From a virus: DNA of 64,000 nucleotides. The stretch is from IMG/VR virus record IMGVR_UViG_3300027917_000032, positions 1 to 64,000 of that record; one strand, written 5' to 3'. The notes below the pieces were generated by a model. The model saw only the letters and a program-made list of their open reading frames with translations. It was not told the origin of the DNA and ran no database searches. Both the position numbers and the translations under genes were made by a program. Below are positions 29,815 through 37,562 of the stretch, piece after piece. Position 1 is the first letter of the stretch. Each line of letters opens with the position of its first letter.

Positions 29815-30083
29815 CAAACGCCCCCGATCTGCGGAGGTTCCGACAGTAGATAACCGCTTAGCGACTCAAACTTTTTCTCTGTGCCGATAGGCAACGCGAC
29901 ACGGTATACTGCGTCGCGGTATTGATCGGGCATATCGGCTGTTCCGAATACGCAGGAACTTGTCAAGATGCCCCGGCACTTGATAAGAGCTTGAAACACT
30001 CGGGCAACCGAAGTCTTACCGAGATTAGGCGGGCGTGTAGTAAATTCTTCGCCAACATCCCAATACCGATAGAGTTGCCCCAA
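29814..30083 (-). CDS. Hypothetical protein, ~89 aa, directly after tRNA-Thr
   Basis: The frame looks coding up to the tRNA 3' end (RYWDVGEEFTTRPP, then DQYRDAVYRVALPIG). The start is uncertain; a TTG at 30083 is the first candidate downstream of the tRNA and there is no clear Shine-Dalgarno. The longer frame reads through the tRNA and is an artefact. Confidence 0.45.
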   Translation of the reverse strand: MGQLYRYWDVGEEFTTRPPNLGKTSVARVFQALIKCRGILTSSCVFGTADMPDQYRDAVYRVALPIGTEKKFESLSGYLLSEPPQIGGV

Positions 30084-30091
30084 CCGCTCAA

Positions 30092-30164
30092 AGCTGCGGG
30101 TGAGAGTCGAACTCACAACCTGCGGATTACAAATCCGCTGCTCTGCCAGTTGAGCTACCGCAGC
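30092..30164 (-). tRNA. tRNA-Thr (anticodon TGT)
   Basis: Canonical cloverleaf: acceptor GCTGCGG/CCGCAGC, anticodon stem GCGGA/TCCGC with loop TTTGTAA (anticodon TGT), T arm GTGAG-TTCGACT-CTCAC. No CCA encoded. Confidence 0.92.
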
Positions 30165-30169
30165 GCCAT

Positions 30170-30331
30170 TCATCTGTTCATCTTTGCTCGGCACCATTGG
30201 CATACCTTTTTGTACGGGCCACACGGAGCCAGGTGGACACAGTACGTTCGCCAGCGGCTAAGGTACTCAACAATGCCGCCCTTGCGCCCGCATAGTTCAC
30301 ACTTCTGTTCACACTTCTGTTCATCTTTCAT
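30170..30331 (-). CDS. Zinc-finger-like protein, 53 aa, starting 2 nt after tRNA-Asn
   Basis: The ATG lies two bases (CT) after the tRNA-Asn discriminator, with no room for a Shine-Dalgarno. Cys pattern: CEQKCELCG, then CQWC near the end; probably a small metal-binding protein. It lies between two tRNAs. After tRNA maturation the message would be leaderless. Confidence 0.62.
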   Translation of the reverse strand: MKDEQKCEQKCELCGRKGGIVEYLSRWRTYCVHLAPCGPYKKVCQWCRAKMNR

Positions 30332-30333
30332 AG

Positions 30334-30406
30334 CTGTGCAGGCAGGGCTCGAACCTGCGACGACCGGATTAACAGTCCGGGGCTCTACCAACTGAGCTAC
30401 TGCACA
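30334..30406 (-). tRNA. tRNA-Asn (anticodon GTT)
   Basis: Canonical cloverleaf: acceptor TGTGCAG/CTGCACA, anticodon stem CCGGA/TCCGG with loop CTGTTAA (anticodon GTT), T arm GCAGG-TTCGAGC-CCTGC. No CCA encoded. Discriminator G. Confidence 0.93.
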
Positions 30407-30411
30407 GTAAG

Positions 30412-30485
30412 TCACGCGGGGAGGGATCGAACCTCCGTCTCTCCCGTACAATCGGAAGGCTTTGCTCTCTTTAAGCTACCGCGTG
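30412..30485 (-). tRNA. tRNA, probable anticodon TGT, unusual anticodon arm
   Basis: Acceptor CACGCGG/CCGCGTG (C1-G72), D stem GCTT/AAGC and T arm GGAGG-TTCGATC-CCTCC are good. The anticodon arm pairs best as a 6-bp stem CTTCCG/CGGGAG around the 6-base loop ATTGTA. Standard numbering gives TGT (Thr) with a G-G mismatch at the loop base. It is the first gene of the tRNA-led unit. Confidence 0.65.
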
Positions 30486-30623
30486 ATAGGCTTGCGTGGC
30501 GGGTGGTGTTTCACTTATCGGGCGTCGCCAGTTTCAGCCAGTCAGCACCTACGCTGGCGGGGACTGTTACCCTCCCACCTACTCTACACGACCACGCTCG
30601 GTCACGACCTTCCGCCTACCTTA

Positions 30624-30651
30624 ATCATATCACACTAATCCTGCTTGTCAA
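30624..30651 (-). promoter_or_regulatory. Consensus sigma70 promoter (TTGACA-16-TATGAT)
   Basis: TTGACA (30651-30646), spacer 16, TATGAT (30629-30624) with TGTGA before it: the best promoter in the window. It drives the tRNA-led unit from 30485 downward. The ~130-base leader (30486-30620) contains inverted sequences but no gene that I can support. Confidence 0.85.
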
Positions 30652-31198
30652 GCAATTTCCGCCGCATCCGGTAGATTATTTGGTCATACCCGCCCACGGG
30701 CAACTCTTTGCAGTAGGCGAGAAGTAGATTAAGCTCGTCCAGTCCGTAGTATTCCCTCCACGGGCGTTTACCGGGTGTCGCGCCTACTGTGGGTAGCTCT
30801 ATAAAGGGGATGCCCATACTTCCGAAGAAGGTGTCCAGATCATGCTGCAAAGCCTCATAATGCAGATGAGTACGAGTGTAATGGTTATGCAGAAAGAGCA
30901 GGTTGTAGGGATCGCGGCAGTTCTGTAACAACTGCTTCAGATACCCGGCAAGGTCGAGTCCTGGGAGGCTCAGCAACCACTTTGTCACGAGAATGTCGGC
31001 AGGATTGCGAACAACGCTAAAGGGATAACATTTGCTCAGTCCATGCACGCCACGCCTTTTAAGGTCTTTAAGCGTAGAGTGATGCGAACCAACCTCGTGA
31101 CTGTCCGTATGTTGAAGCAGCGCATTACGCAAGGCACGGGACGCGGTATGCGGCTCAGCCAGAAACAGGTAACGATAACGACGATTGATTACGGCCAT
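30635..31198 (-). CDS. Sulfotransferase-like protein, 187 aa
   Basis: The opening YLFLAEPHTASRALRNALL matches the 5'-phosphosulfate-binding loop (P-x-x-(G/A)S-x-x), and YPFSVVRNPADILVTKWL matches the 3'-phosphate-binding RNP motif of PAPS sulfotransferases. Shorter than cellular enzymes. GAGG precedes the ATG. It is a paralogue of the next gene and lies near glycosyl- and methyltransferase genes, so a carbohydrate acceptor is plausible. Confidence 0.72.
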   Translation of the reverse strand: MAVINRRYRYLFLAEPHTASRALRNALLQHTDSHEVGSHHSTLKDLKRRGVHGLSKCYPFSVVRNPADILVTKWLLSLPGLDLAGYLKQLLQNCRDPYNLLFLHNHYTRTHLHYEALQHDLDTFFGSMGIPFIELPTVGATPGKRPWREYYGLDELNLLLAYCKELPVGGYDQIIYRMRRKLLDKQD

Positions 31199-31205
31199 TG
31201 TTTCC

Positions 31206-31742
31206 TCAGAACTTGTAACGACAGTGATGAAGTTCGTCCAAGAAGTATTCCTTCACCCACATACGCTCAGGACGCTTGTAGAATATCTGATAAGGTGCGC
31301 CGTCACGAGCCGAGTCGGTTACGCGAGGTAGGTCAAGCGGAGCCATGCCCGCTTTAACCAACGCCTGATCGAAGTCAGCTTGCAACTGCTCGTATCGCAT
31401 CCATGTGTTGACATGATGCGCACCAATCCACCAGAGCCGGTGGTCTTGAACGAAGTGTGGACTATTCTCAACAAAACGTGGAAGAAAGTCAATCAGCGGC
31501 GTCATCGCCCTGGCTTTCCGCTCCAGCTTGAACCACCACGAGATGAGGGCGTCGTAATGGTTCCGCACCGTTGAGCACACGGTCCAGTCGGGTCCAATCT
31601 CATAGTCAGAGTCATCGGGCGTCGTATGGTGCGAGCCGATCAGCACCGCGCCACGATGCTCTTTCAACGCTCGGGCAACCGCTTTGCTCCCCGTGCGTGG
31701 CGCAGCGATGTAACAGAACTTCCATTCAGGAATCACATACAT
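31206..31742 (-). CDS. Sulfotransferase-like protein, 178 aa, paralogue
   Basis: IPEWKFCYIAAPRTGSKAVA is a clear phosphosulfate-binding loop; TVCSTVRNHYDALISWWF is the second PAPS site. GSHHTTPDDSD contains a His pair shared with the paralogue (GSHHSTLKDL). The start at 31742 has GGAGG upstream. It may transfer sulfate to surface sugar or protein. Confidence 0.75.
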   Translation of the reverse strand: MYVIPEWKFCYIAAPRTGSKAVARALKEHRGAVLIGSHHTTPDDSDYEIGPDWTVCSTVRNHYDALISWWFKLERKARAMTPLIDFLPRFVENSPHFVQDHRLWWIGAHHVNTWMRYEQLQADFDQALVKAGMAPLDLPRVTDSARDGAPYQIFYKRPERMWVKEYFLDELHHCRYKF

Positions 31743-32082
31743 CGTAAAGCTCCTCCACAACTTTCTGCATCGCGGCTCTAGCCTTTACCCACAAGCCGCG
31801 CAGCTTTCGATCCTTGATGCGTGCCGCTGGAACCAGTGAGTAAATGCTAAATCCGATGCCTTCATAAGCTACAATCTCCCGAACGTCGCCCACGTCCAGC
31901 GGACCTTTGGGCGGGTTGGGCATTTCAATCGCAGGCATACCTCTCGGCATATCCGCCACCCACCCGCCAGGCTCAGGGACCAGCGGGTGAGCGCGTTTGT
32001 CGGTGAAGTCAAAGCCACAGTCGCACTGCTTCTTGCGGGTGCCGTGCTTGGCTTGACACTCGGGGCAGATTTTCTTAGGCAT
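31726..32082 (-). CDS. Zinc-ribbon protein, 118 aa
   Basis: The N terminus KKICPECQAKHGTRKKQCDC is a zinc ribbon, followed by a Pro-rich linker and a helical C-terminal domain. Its end overlaps the sulfotransferase-like gene. Function unknown. Confidence 0.62.
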   Translation of the reverse strand: MPKKICPECQAKHGTRKKQCDCGFDFTDKRAHPLVPEPGGWVADMPRGMPAIEMPNPPKGPLDVGDVREIVAYEGIGFSIYSLVPAARIKDRKLRGLWVKARAAMQKVVEELYDVCDS

Positions 32083-32269
32083 CCAGCTTTCCCAACTTGC
32101 CCTCGTCTCTCAGCGTGACCAGACACAGTGCGCACACGGACAGCGACGTGACAATCTCTGTGCCACGCCCGCCATTCTTATAGCGTACCGGGCGTGTCTC
32201 AGTGACCGCACGGATTAGCTTAGTGCCGTGCGGAACTTGCTTGCCGCAGTTTTCACAGCGATAGCTCAT
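32075..32269 (-). CDS. Zinc-finger protein, 64 aa
   Basis: YRCENCGKQVPHGTKLIRAV then SVCALCLV: two Cys pairs 30 residues apart around a basic beta hairpin. GGAG 5 bases before the ATG. Function unknown. Confidence 0.62.
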   Translation of the reverse strand: MSYRCENCGKQVPHGTKLIRAVTETRPVRYKNGGRGTEIVTSLSVCALCLVTLRDEGKLGKLDA

Positions 32270-33573
32270 CCAATCTCCTCCATCATGTCAATCTTGTAAC
32301 GTCGCGGACCCCGACTCTCGTAGTCGCACCGCAACTTAATCGGTAGCCGCCAGGTGATGCCGTACCGCTCGTTGACTCCGTGGAGCAACTGAGTCGGCTC
32401 CGTACAGGCAGCGATGGAATTGTAGGCATAGGAGTCCGTGGCGACCCACGGGCCGTTGACCAGCAACTCGCCATCCATTTCCGTGATCGACGCCGGTTTA
32501 TGAAAGTGCCCGCAACAGTAGTAACGAATCGGCGGCCCGGCCTGAGCCCTGTTAAGGGCCATGATACGTCGCTGCCGCCGCTCCAGCCCATACCAGGGAA
32601 TCCCCATCTGCGAACGAACGTCGTCGCCGTGGAACACGCAGAAGCCGTGCCCTAGAATGTCGATGTTCGCGCTGAAAGCGTTTGGTATAGTGAAGTGGAT
32701 ATTGTCAATATCCCGGCAGTAAAGCTCGGCGTTCTTCGCCACCATGTAATCCCAGTTGTCATGGGCACCGTGGTAATCCTTCTTAAAGGATCGACGCCCG
32801 TGGTTGCCGGGCACATAGAGCACGTTTACCGTGTCAAAGTACGGGGCCAAGTCTCGGTACATCAAGGCGTGAAGCTGCCCAATGGCGTAGCAATTCTTGA
32901 AAGCGTTTTTGAAGTACGAGCGATTGGTGTGCCCATGAATCTCACCGCTTGTATGGTCGCCATAAGCGAACACTGTGATGGCCGGAAACTGAAACTGCGG
33001 GGCCAGAGTTTGCTGCGTCCACTTTAGCACCGTATCGACCAGATTCTCGGCACGACAAATGCTAATAGGAAAATCGTAGCACTCCAGACCGCCACACTCT
33101 TCTGGCGTAACGATCTGATCGTGGTGCCCGTCACTAATATGCAAAGCCAGGTGCTCAATTACCTCGCCCTTCTTCGGCTTCGTGTAAGGCTTCCGCGCCT
33201 TCGGCAACGCTTTGAACGGCGTGACAATATCTGTCATTTCCTCAACTACCGCTTGGAACAAGCCTTGCGACTTAACGGCAGTCTTGAGTTGACGACGAGC
33301 CAGATTCCGCTCATCCCGCAAGTGGAGCACTTCACCCTCAAGCTCAAGGATACGCTCGTTGGTGGGGTCAATCTCCGCTATCTTAGCACGCTGACCCGCA
33401 GGCCGCTTGGGCGGGGCCTTTGGACCCTTTACGTCAGCATGTGCCCGGCCCGTCGCAATATCAGAAACAGTCGAGCGGCTGATCTTAAACTTCTTCGCAA
33501 TCTGCGGCTGAGTCAGCTTATCTTCAGCCAGCAGTTGCTTGATCTTCTTCACCTTCGCTTTTGTCAACTTCAT
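32266..33573 (-). CDS. Calcineurin-like metallophosphoesterase with N-terminal helix-turn-helix, 435 aa
   Basis: Residues 5-45 are a helix-turn-helix (LTQPQIAKKFKISRSTVSDI). A coiled-coil linker follows, then a metallophosphoesterase core: HISDGHHD, FAYGDHTSGE, VPGNHGRRS, FHGDDV and CGHFHKP. Related phage proteins are Mre11/SbcD-like in fold, but the activity is not known. The ATG at 33573 has GGAGG 6 bases before it; a much longer frame upstream is unlikely. Confidence 0.85.
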   Translation of the reverse strand: MKLTKAKVKKIKQLLAEDKLTQPQIAKKFKISRSTVSDIATGRAHADVKGPKAPPKRPAGQRAKIAEIDPTNERILELEGEVLHLRDERNLARRQLKTAVKSQGLFQAVVEEMTDIVTPFKALPKARKPYTKPKKGEVIEHLALHISDGHHDQIVTPEECGGLECYDFPISICRAENLVDTVLKWTQQTLAPQFQFPAITVFAYGDHTSGEIHGHTNRSYFKNAFKNCYAIGQLHALMYRDLAPYFDTVNVLYVPGNHGRRSFKKDYHGAHDNWDYMVAKNAELYCRDIDNIHFTIPNAFSANIDILGHGFCVFHGDDVRSQMGIPWYGLERRQRRIMALNRAQAGPPIRYYCCGHFHKPASITEMDGELLVNGPWVATDSYAYNSIAACTEPTQLLHGVNERYGITWRLPIKLRCDYESRGPRRYKIDMMEEIG

Positions 33574-33586
33574 TGTGAACCTCCGT

Positions 33587-34093
33587 TCAATAGCAATCCT
33601 CCAAGCAGTGAACACAAATACCAGCGAGTTTACGAATCTCATCAAGCGAGTCGTACACCCCGGCAGTATTTGTCCAAGCGTCGATAGCACGTCGCAGATA
33701 GGTGTCAAACATAGTCGCGTAGGCAAATGGCGTATTCTCAATGCCATCAGTGCGGCTGGACGGCAATACGTCTTGGTATGCACGCTCGCCGTTAATAGCG
33801 CAAACAACATCCGGCAGCGTCGCCCGGCCACGCACAACAATACGCTCACCCACCGGCCCCGCGCCACGCCACACTACGCCATTCTCCATCATGCAGAGAC
33901 AGCAACAAGTCAGCGTGGCAAACAAATTTGACAAACTATCGTCAAAGCGACCGCTAGTTAAAGCCGCATCAATCTCTGCCAGCCCACTTTTAAGGCCAAC
34001 CAGCCAATAGGACACGTTAGGTGCATCAAGGCCGGAACCGTTATCGTCCTGCGTGATCTTTTCAATGACTTTGTAGATTTCGTTACGGGTCAT
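33587..34093 (-). CDS. Hypothetical protein, 168 aa
   Basis: GGAG 5 bases before the ATG. Contains a Cys triplet (LTCCCLCMMENG) and a C-terminal CVHCLEDC, perhaps a metal site. It overlaps the upstream metallopeptidase-like gene. No family recognised. Confidence 0.58.
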   Translation of the reverse strand: MTRNEIYKVIEKITQDDNGSGLDAPNVSYWLVGLKSGLAEIDAALTSGRFDDSLSNLFATLTCCCLCMMENGVVWRGAGPVGERIVVRGRATLPDVVCAINGERAYQDVLPSSRTDGIENTPFAYATMFDTYLRRAIDAWTNTAGVYDSLDEIRKLAGICVHCLEDCY

Positions 34094-34419
34094 TCTTGCT
34101 CCAAACTGATGAGGTTATTGTCAACGAGTACATTAGCGACCGCCGTAGCCAGCGTTGTGATAAATGGCTCCTCCATCTTCTCCGACCTGAAAGCCGCGCC
34201 AAGCATGGGCGTTCGGTTAAAAATGGCGTGCAGTACCTCATGGATCGCCGTGTCCAGAACGCCCAATGGTGTTTGCTTTATCGAGACGCGGATAAAGTCG
34301 TCTCCGCAAAGTCCGTTCATTTGGCTATCCGGGTCGCTCAAATCAACGTCTCTTGGATCAGAGACGAATGTCAAGGCGTAGGGATAACCTTGAACCATTA
34401 ACTTAGTAGGATACTTCAT
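34090..34419 (-). CDS. HExxH metallopeptidase-like protein, 109 aa
   Basis: TAIHEVLHAIFNRT contains HExxH (His60, Glu61, His64). Many phages carry small putative metalloproteases with this HE-VLHA pattern, of unknown substrate. There is no signal peptide or anchor, so it acts in the cytoplasm. GGAGG precedes the ATG. Confidence 0.72.
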   Translation of the reverse strand: MKYPTKLMVQGYPYALTFVSDPRDVDLSDPDSQMNGLCGDDFIRVSIKQTPLGVLDTAIHEVLHAIFNRTPMLGAAFRSEKMEEPFITTLATAVANVLVDNNLISLEQE

Positions 34420-35477
34420 TTTACCTCCGCATAGTAGTCAGGGCTAACGGCTTTGAGAATGAGGCGACCACCTAGCACGGGGCTGAACGTCTCCTCCAGC
34501 GGCGTAATCACAATCCCCTCGCGGCCCTTGAAGTCGCAACAAATATTCTCGGGACTGGCGAGCGTGGTTGGGCCACTAATGTACTGGTCAATAAGCTCAG
34601 GTCGGAAGGGGCCTTCATAGAGCACCGGCACAGTCGCAATCTCAAACAGGTCACAGTATGTCTTTATATCCTCCCAGTCAAGGTAATCACCGTCAACTGA
34701 AATATCAAAGACCCGGTGCCCCGTAAGAGGCAGTCCATAATCCATCGACTGAACACGGCTGCCGTAGATTTCACCAAACACAATGACATTCAGCACACCA
34801 CGACTAATGAACTCCATCATCTGAATCATGTTGTCAGTCATCGGGAGCCAATACGGAGAGAAGTCGTGATTTGCGTTCCGCATTTTCACACGGACGTTGT
34901 GTGAACCCGCCATACCTACGCCATCAATCACACCCACCCGCGAGTTTGAACCGTGAATCTTCTCGGTAATCCGAACCGGCGTGCCCGTTGGCAGCGCAGA
35001 GGCGTAGCGATAGTAGTGCTGGATATTGGTATACTTATGGAACGCCGGATGGTCGGGCTCCGCGTCCGAGCTTCGCATCTTCGGCGGCGGCTGATACTTC
35101 TCTGCGCTGAACGCTTCTGATACGTCGTCACCAACCTTCACGTCGCCCAACGTCACACCCAGCCGCTCGTCAAGAGGCAGGCCGAAACCAAATGACGGCA
35201 CGCCGCGTAGGCGGATCGCCCCGACTCGGCACTGAGACTTCTCCGAATCGCCGGGGTAGACCGCGTGCTTCAAGTAATTCTTCACGCCCAACGCATCGGC
35301 CACGGACTCTGGGATCATAATGTCAGGCGGAAAGTACACGCAAGACTGGCCGACATGAAAGCAGTCAAGAGGAGCTACGAGTTGAGTATCAAGCACCTTG
35401 ACAATCTCCAGACGGTCGGCGTTGGGGTGCTGCGTCACAGACTTGACAGCAACGATTTCGACAGGGGTTTCACTCAT
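34416..35477 (-). CDS. RNA ligase (Rnl5/Rnl2-like nucleotidyltransferase), 353 aa
   Basis: An N-terminal OB-like domain (VTQHPNADRLEIVKV) is followed by the ligase core: Lys173 in ITEKIHGSNSRVG (K-x-x-G-S-N), VIVFGEIYGSRVQ (motif III) and GREGIVITP (motif IV). The N-terminal OB order is that of the Deinococcus RNA ligase group. Together with the phage tRNAs it may repair tRNA cut by host defence nucleases. GGAG 7 bases before the ATG. Confidence 0.87.
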   Translation of the reverse strand: MSETPVEIVAVKSVTQHPNADRLEIVKVLDTQLVAPLDCFHVGQSCVYFPPDIMIPESVADALGVKNYLKHAVYPGDSEKSQCRVGAIRLRGVPSFGFGLPLDERLGVTLGDVKVGDDVSEAFSAEKYQPPPKMRSSDAEPDHPAFHKYTNIQHYYRYASALPTGTPVRITEKIHGSNSRVGVIDGVGMAGSHNVRVKMRNANHDFSPYWLPMTDNMIQMMEFISRGVLNVIVFGEIYGSRVQSMDYGLPLTGHRVFDISVDGDYLDWEDIKTYCDLFEIATVPVLYEGPFRPELIDQYISGPTTLASPENICCDFKGREGIVITPLEETFSPVLGGRLILKAVSPDYYAEVK

Positions 35478-35712
35478 TTGCAAACTCCGATGTTTGGTCA
35501 AGTAGTCTGAGGGTTATGCCGTTCCGGTCATGCTTAGCGAGTAGACCCGCAAGCCTCGCGCACTCTTGGAGTGTCTCGGTCAGTTCTTTGACGCGATCCC
35601 GCGCATCGTCGCGCTCTATTTCCAGCGTGTCACGCTCACTCTGAGCATAGAACAACTCGTCATTGAGCAGGCTAACTTCGTTCTGGTATGAGTCGCATTG
35701 TTCACAAATCAC
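35470..35712 (-). CDS. Coiled-coil protein with N-terminal CxxC, 80 aa
   Basis: It starts at GTG 35712 with GGAG 5 bases upstream (MICEQCDSY). A long charged coiled coil fills the middle. It overlaps the RNA ligase start. Function unknown. Confidence 0.58.
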   Translation of the reverse strand: MICEQCDSYQNEVSLLNDELFYAQSERDTLEIERDDARDRVKELTETLQECARLAGLLAKHDRNGITLRLLDQTSEFANE

Positions 35713-37562
35713 ACTAGCTCCCTCGCAAAGATAGGTTTCGTTCGGTCAATGGTTTCGTGGTTCTCGATGATGTATTCCATCGCCGCCTCAAAGTAATCCG
35801 GCTCGTCCGTGTCGAAGATCGCTTTGCGAATATCGACCGCGAGTAGGCGGGCGGTAACGTCCATCCTGTACGCTGCGTCATTTGTCATGCGGGTGGTAAT
35901 GTCGAGAAATTCCGACCCGGTGTGAGCAATCAACTCTTCCAGCCCTACCCTACGCAGCAAGGCCGATGCCGCCAAGTTGTAAAAGCGGTCGCCCTCCAAG
36001 GTGACAACGGGTTTTCCCAGATATAGGGCTTCTACTACCGTGTTGTACCCGCCGAACGGCCACGAGTTCAATGCAAAATCGGCATATTCCGCTTCTTCCA
36101 TGTATTCGAGATATTCCTTATCTGCGTGCAGCGTTGCAAAATCGCCCACCTGATGTGCGATTTCGTTAGCAAATGGTATGAAAGCGTTGTACCGATGAAC
36201 GCCCCGGCTGGCGAAGATCGCAAAGTGAATGTCAGGACAACGACGGTGAAGCTCCTGCAACGTCCGTATCATCGTGTAGTTGTACTTGTCCGGTCCCCAG
36301 ACGCAGTTTACCACGACCTTATCCGACTTCTGCTTAGGATACTTCCGCTCAAACGTGGGCCATACTGGCGTGCAGCCGAGCCCTGGCAGAACAATGGGCG
36401 TCTCGGAGTAGTTCTTGTCCAGGTCGTCAATCTTCTCTGTCTCCTCGCCCACAACAAAGTAGTCTATCTCACTGCCGAAGGTACTGACCGGGTGGCCGTA
36501 GCTCGTCACCTGAATCGGAGCGAGGCGCAGGTTGCTGAGCCACACCGATTCGTCTGTCATCCCAATGTCGGGGTAGTAGATCAACTGAAAATCGTTTTCC
36601 GTGACCAGACTCAATGGCAACTCGTGTACGCCCTTCGCGTCCAGTGTAAACTGCATCTTATGAATCGTATCAAAGTACACCTTCGCGTGTTCGGGGACAG
36701 CGTAGGGGCCGGTGTGCAGCAGTGTCAGCTTGTAGTTTGGTCGAAACCGATCTAGGTACGGGAAGCAACTCTTATAGACTGCCGTGTGCGGCGACCACTT
36801 CGACGTGACAATAGCGATGCTGTGCCGATCCGGTTTGTTGACAATGTTAATCTCTTGCTTCTGCAAAAACTCACGGCACCCGGCGTTGACTAATTCTTTC
36901 ACACGCCGGTCAGTCCTATCCTCCCCCGCAAAGTACGTTGAGTAGAAATAAGGAAGCGTCACCCGCTGATCGAATGGGCGGTAGCGATGATCCATTTCTT
37001 GATAGTGTAGCCGCATGTTAGCTTGATAATGCGGCAGGACGCAGCCAATGGTGGCAAGCGGATAGGTAAAATGCCAGAGACTAGCCAGGCGAGGATCATG
37101 GTCGAAGAGAACCTTCGCATCAATCTTTGCCATGTTCTTCACGCCGTACAAGAAGAGAATCTTAAAGTAGTTGTCACGCTGGCGTATGACCTGATTGAGA
37201 ATATCGTCTGTGTCCTGATAACTGGACATGGCAACCATATTTGCAAACAAGTGCGCCCGACTAATCATCATCGGAATGTACTCGTTTGGAAACTGAAAGT
37301 CAGGGTCACTAAGTACCGCCATAATGGCCGATACAATCTGGTCGATGCGATGCAGCCCTTCCTGGTTAATTGTCCGAAAGTTGCATTGTTGAAAATAGTA
37401 CATCACTTCAAGGATGCTTTTGCAAATCTCCCCATACTGCCCTTTGTAGAGAAGTGTGTAGAGGCGCTTTCGGTCGGTCACTGGTAGATCGGTCTTATTC
37501 GGCTGTATCTCAAACGGCGGGCGTTGCTTCCGTTGCCGCTTCTTCTTACGACGTTTCGGCAT
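35709..37562 (-). CDS. GT41-family (O-GlcNAc transferase-like) glycosyltransferase, 617 aa
   Basis: GT41 enzymes transfer sugar from UDP donors to Ser/Thr (or Asn). Signature segments: LRLAPIQVTSYGHPVSTFG, IDYFVVGEE, ALNSWPFGGYNTVVEALY and GKPVVTLEGDRFYNLAASA. The N-terminal ~270 residues may be helical; no clear TPR repeats. A basic start (MPKRRKKKRQRKQ). The ATG at 37562 has GAGG upstream and overlaps the methyltransferase end. Rare in phages; it forms a glycan group with the next gene. Confidence 0.87.
   Translation of the reverse strand: MPKRRKKKRQRKQRPPFEIQPNKTDLPVTDRKRLYTLLYKGQYGEICKSILEVMYYFQQCNFRTINQEGLHRIDQIVSAIMAVLSDPDFQFPNEYIPMMISRAHLFANMVAMSSYQDTDDILNQVIRQRDNYFKILFLYGVKNMAKIDAKVLFDHDPRLASLWHFTYPLATIGCVLPHYQANMRLHYQEMDHRYRPFDQRVTLPYFYSTYFAGEDRTDRRVKELVNAGCREFLQKQEINIVNKPDRHSIAIVTSKWSPHTAVYKSCFPYLDRFRPNYKLTLLHTGPYAVPEHAKVYFDTIHKMQFTLDAKGVHELPLSLVTENDFQLIYYPDIGMTDESVWLSNLRLAPIQVTSYGHPVSTFGSEIDYFVVGEETEKIDDLDKNYSETPIVLPGLGCTPVWPTFERKYPKQKSDKVVVNCVWGPDKYNYTMIRTLQELHRRCPDIHFAIFASRGVHRYNAFIPFANEIAHQVGDFATLHADKEYLEYMEEAEYADFALNSWPFGGYNTVVEALYLGKPVVTLEGDRFYNLAASALLRRVGLEELIAHTGSEFLDITTRMTNDAAYRMDVTARLLAVDIRKAIFDTDEPDYFEAAMEYIIENHETIDRTKPIFARELV

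Noticed and set aside
29922-30395. Plus-strand frame spanning the tRNA genes
   Set aside because: It translates tRNA sequence (the familiar ESRTHNLRI-type peptide) and is an artefact.
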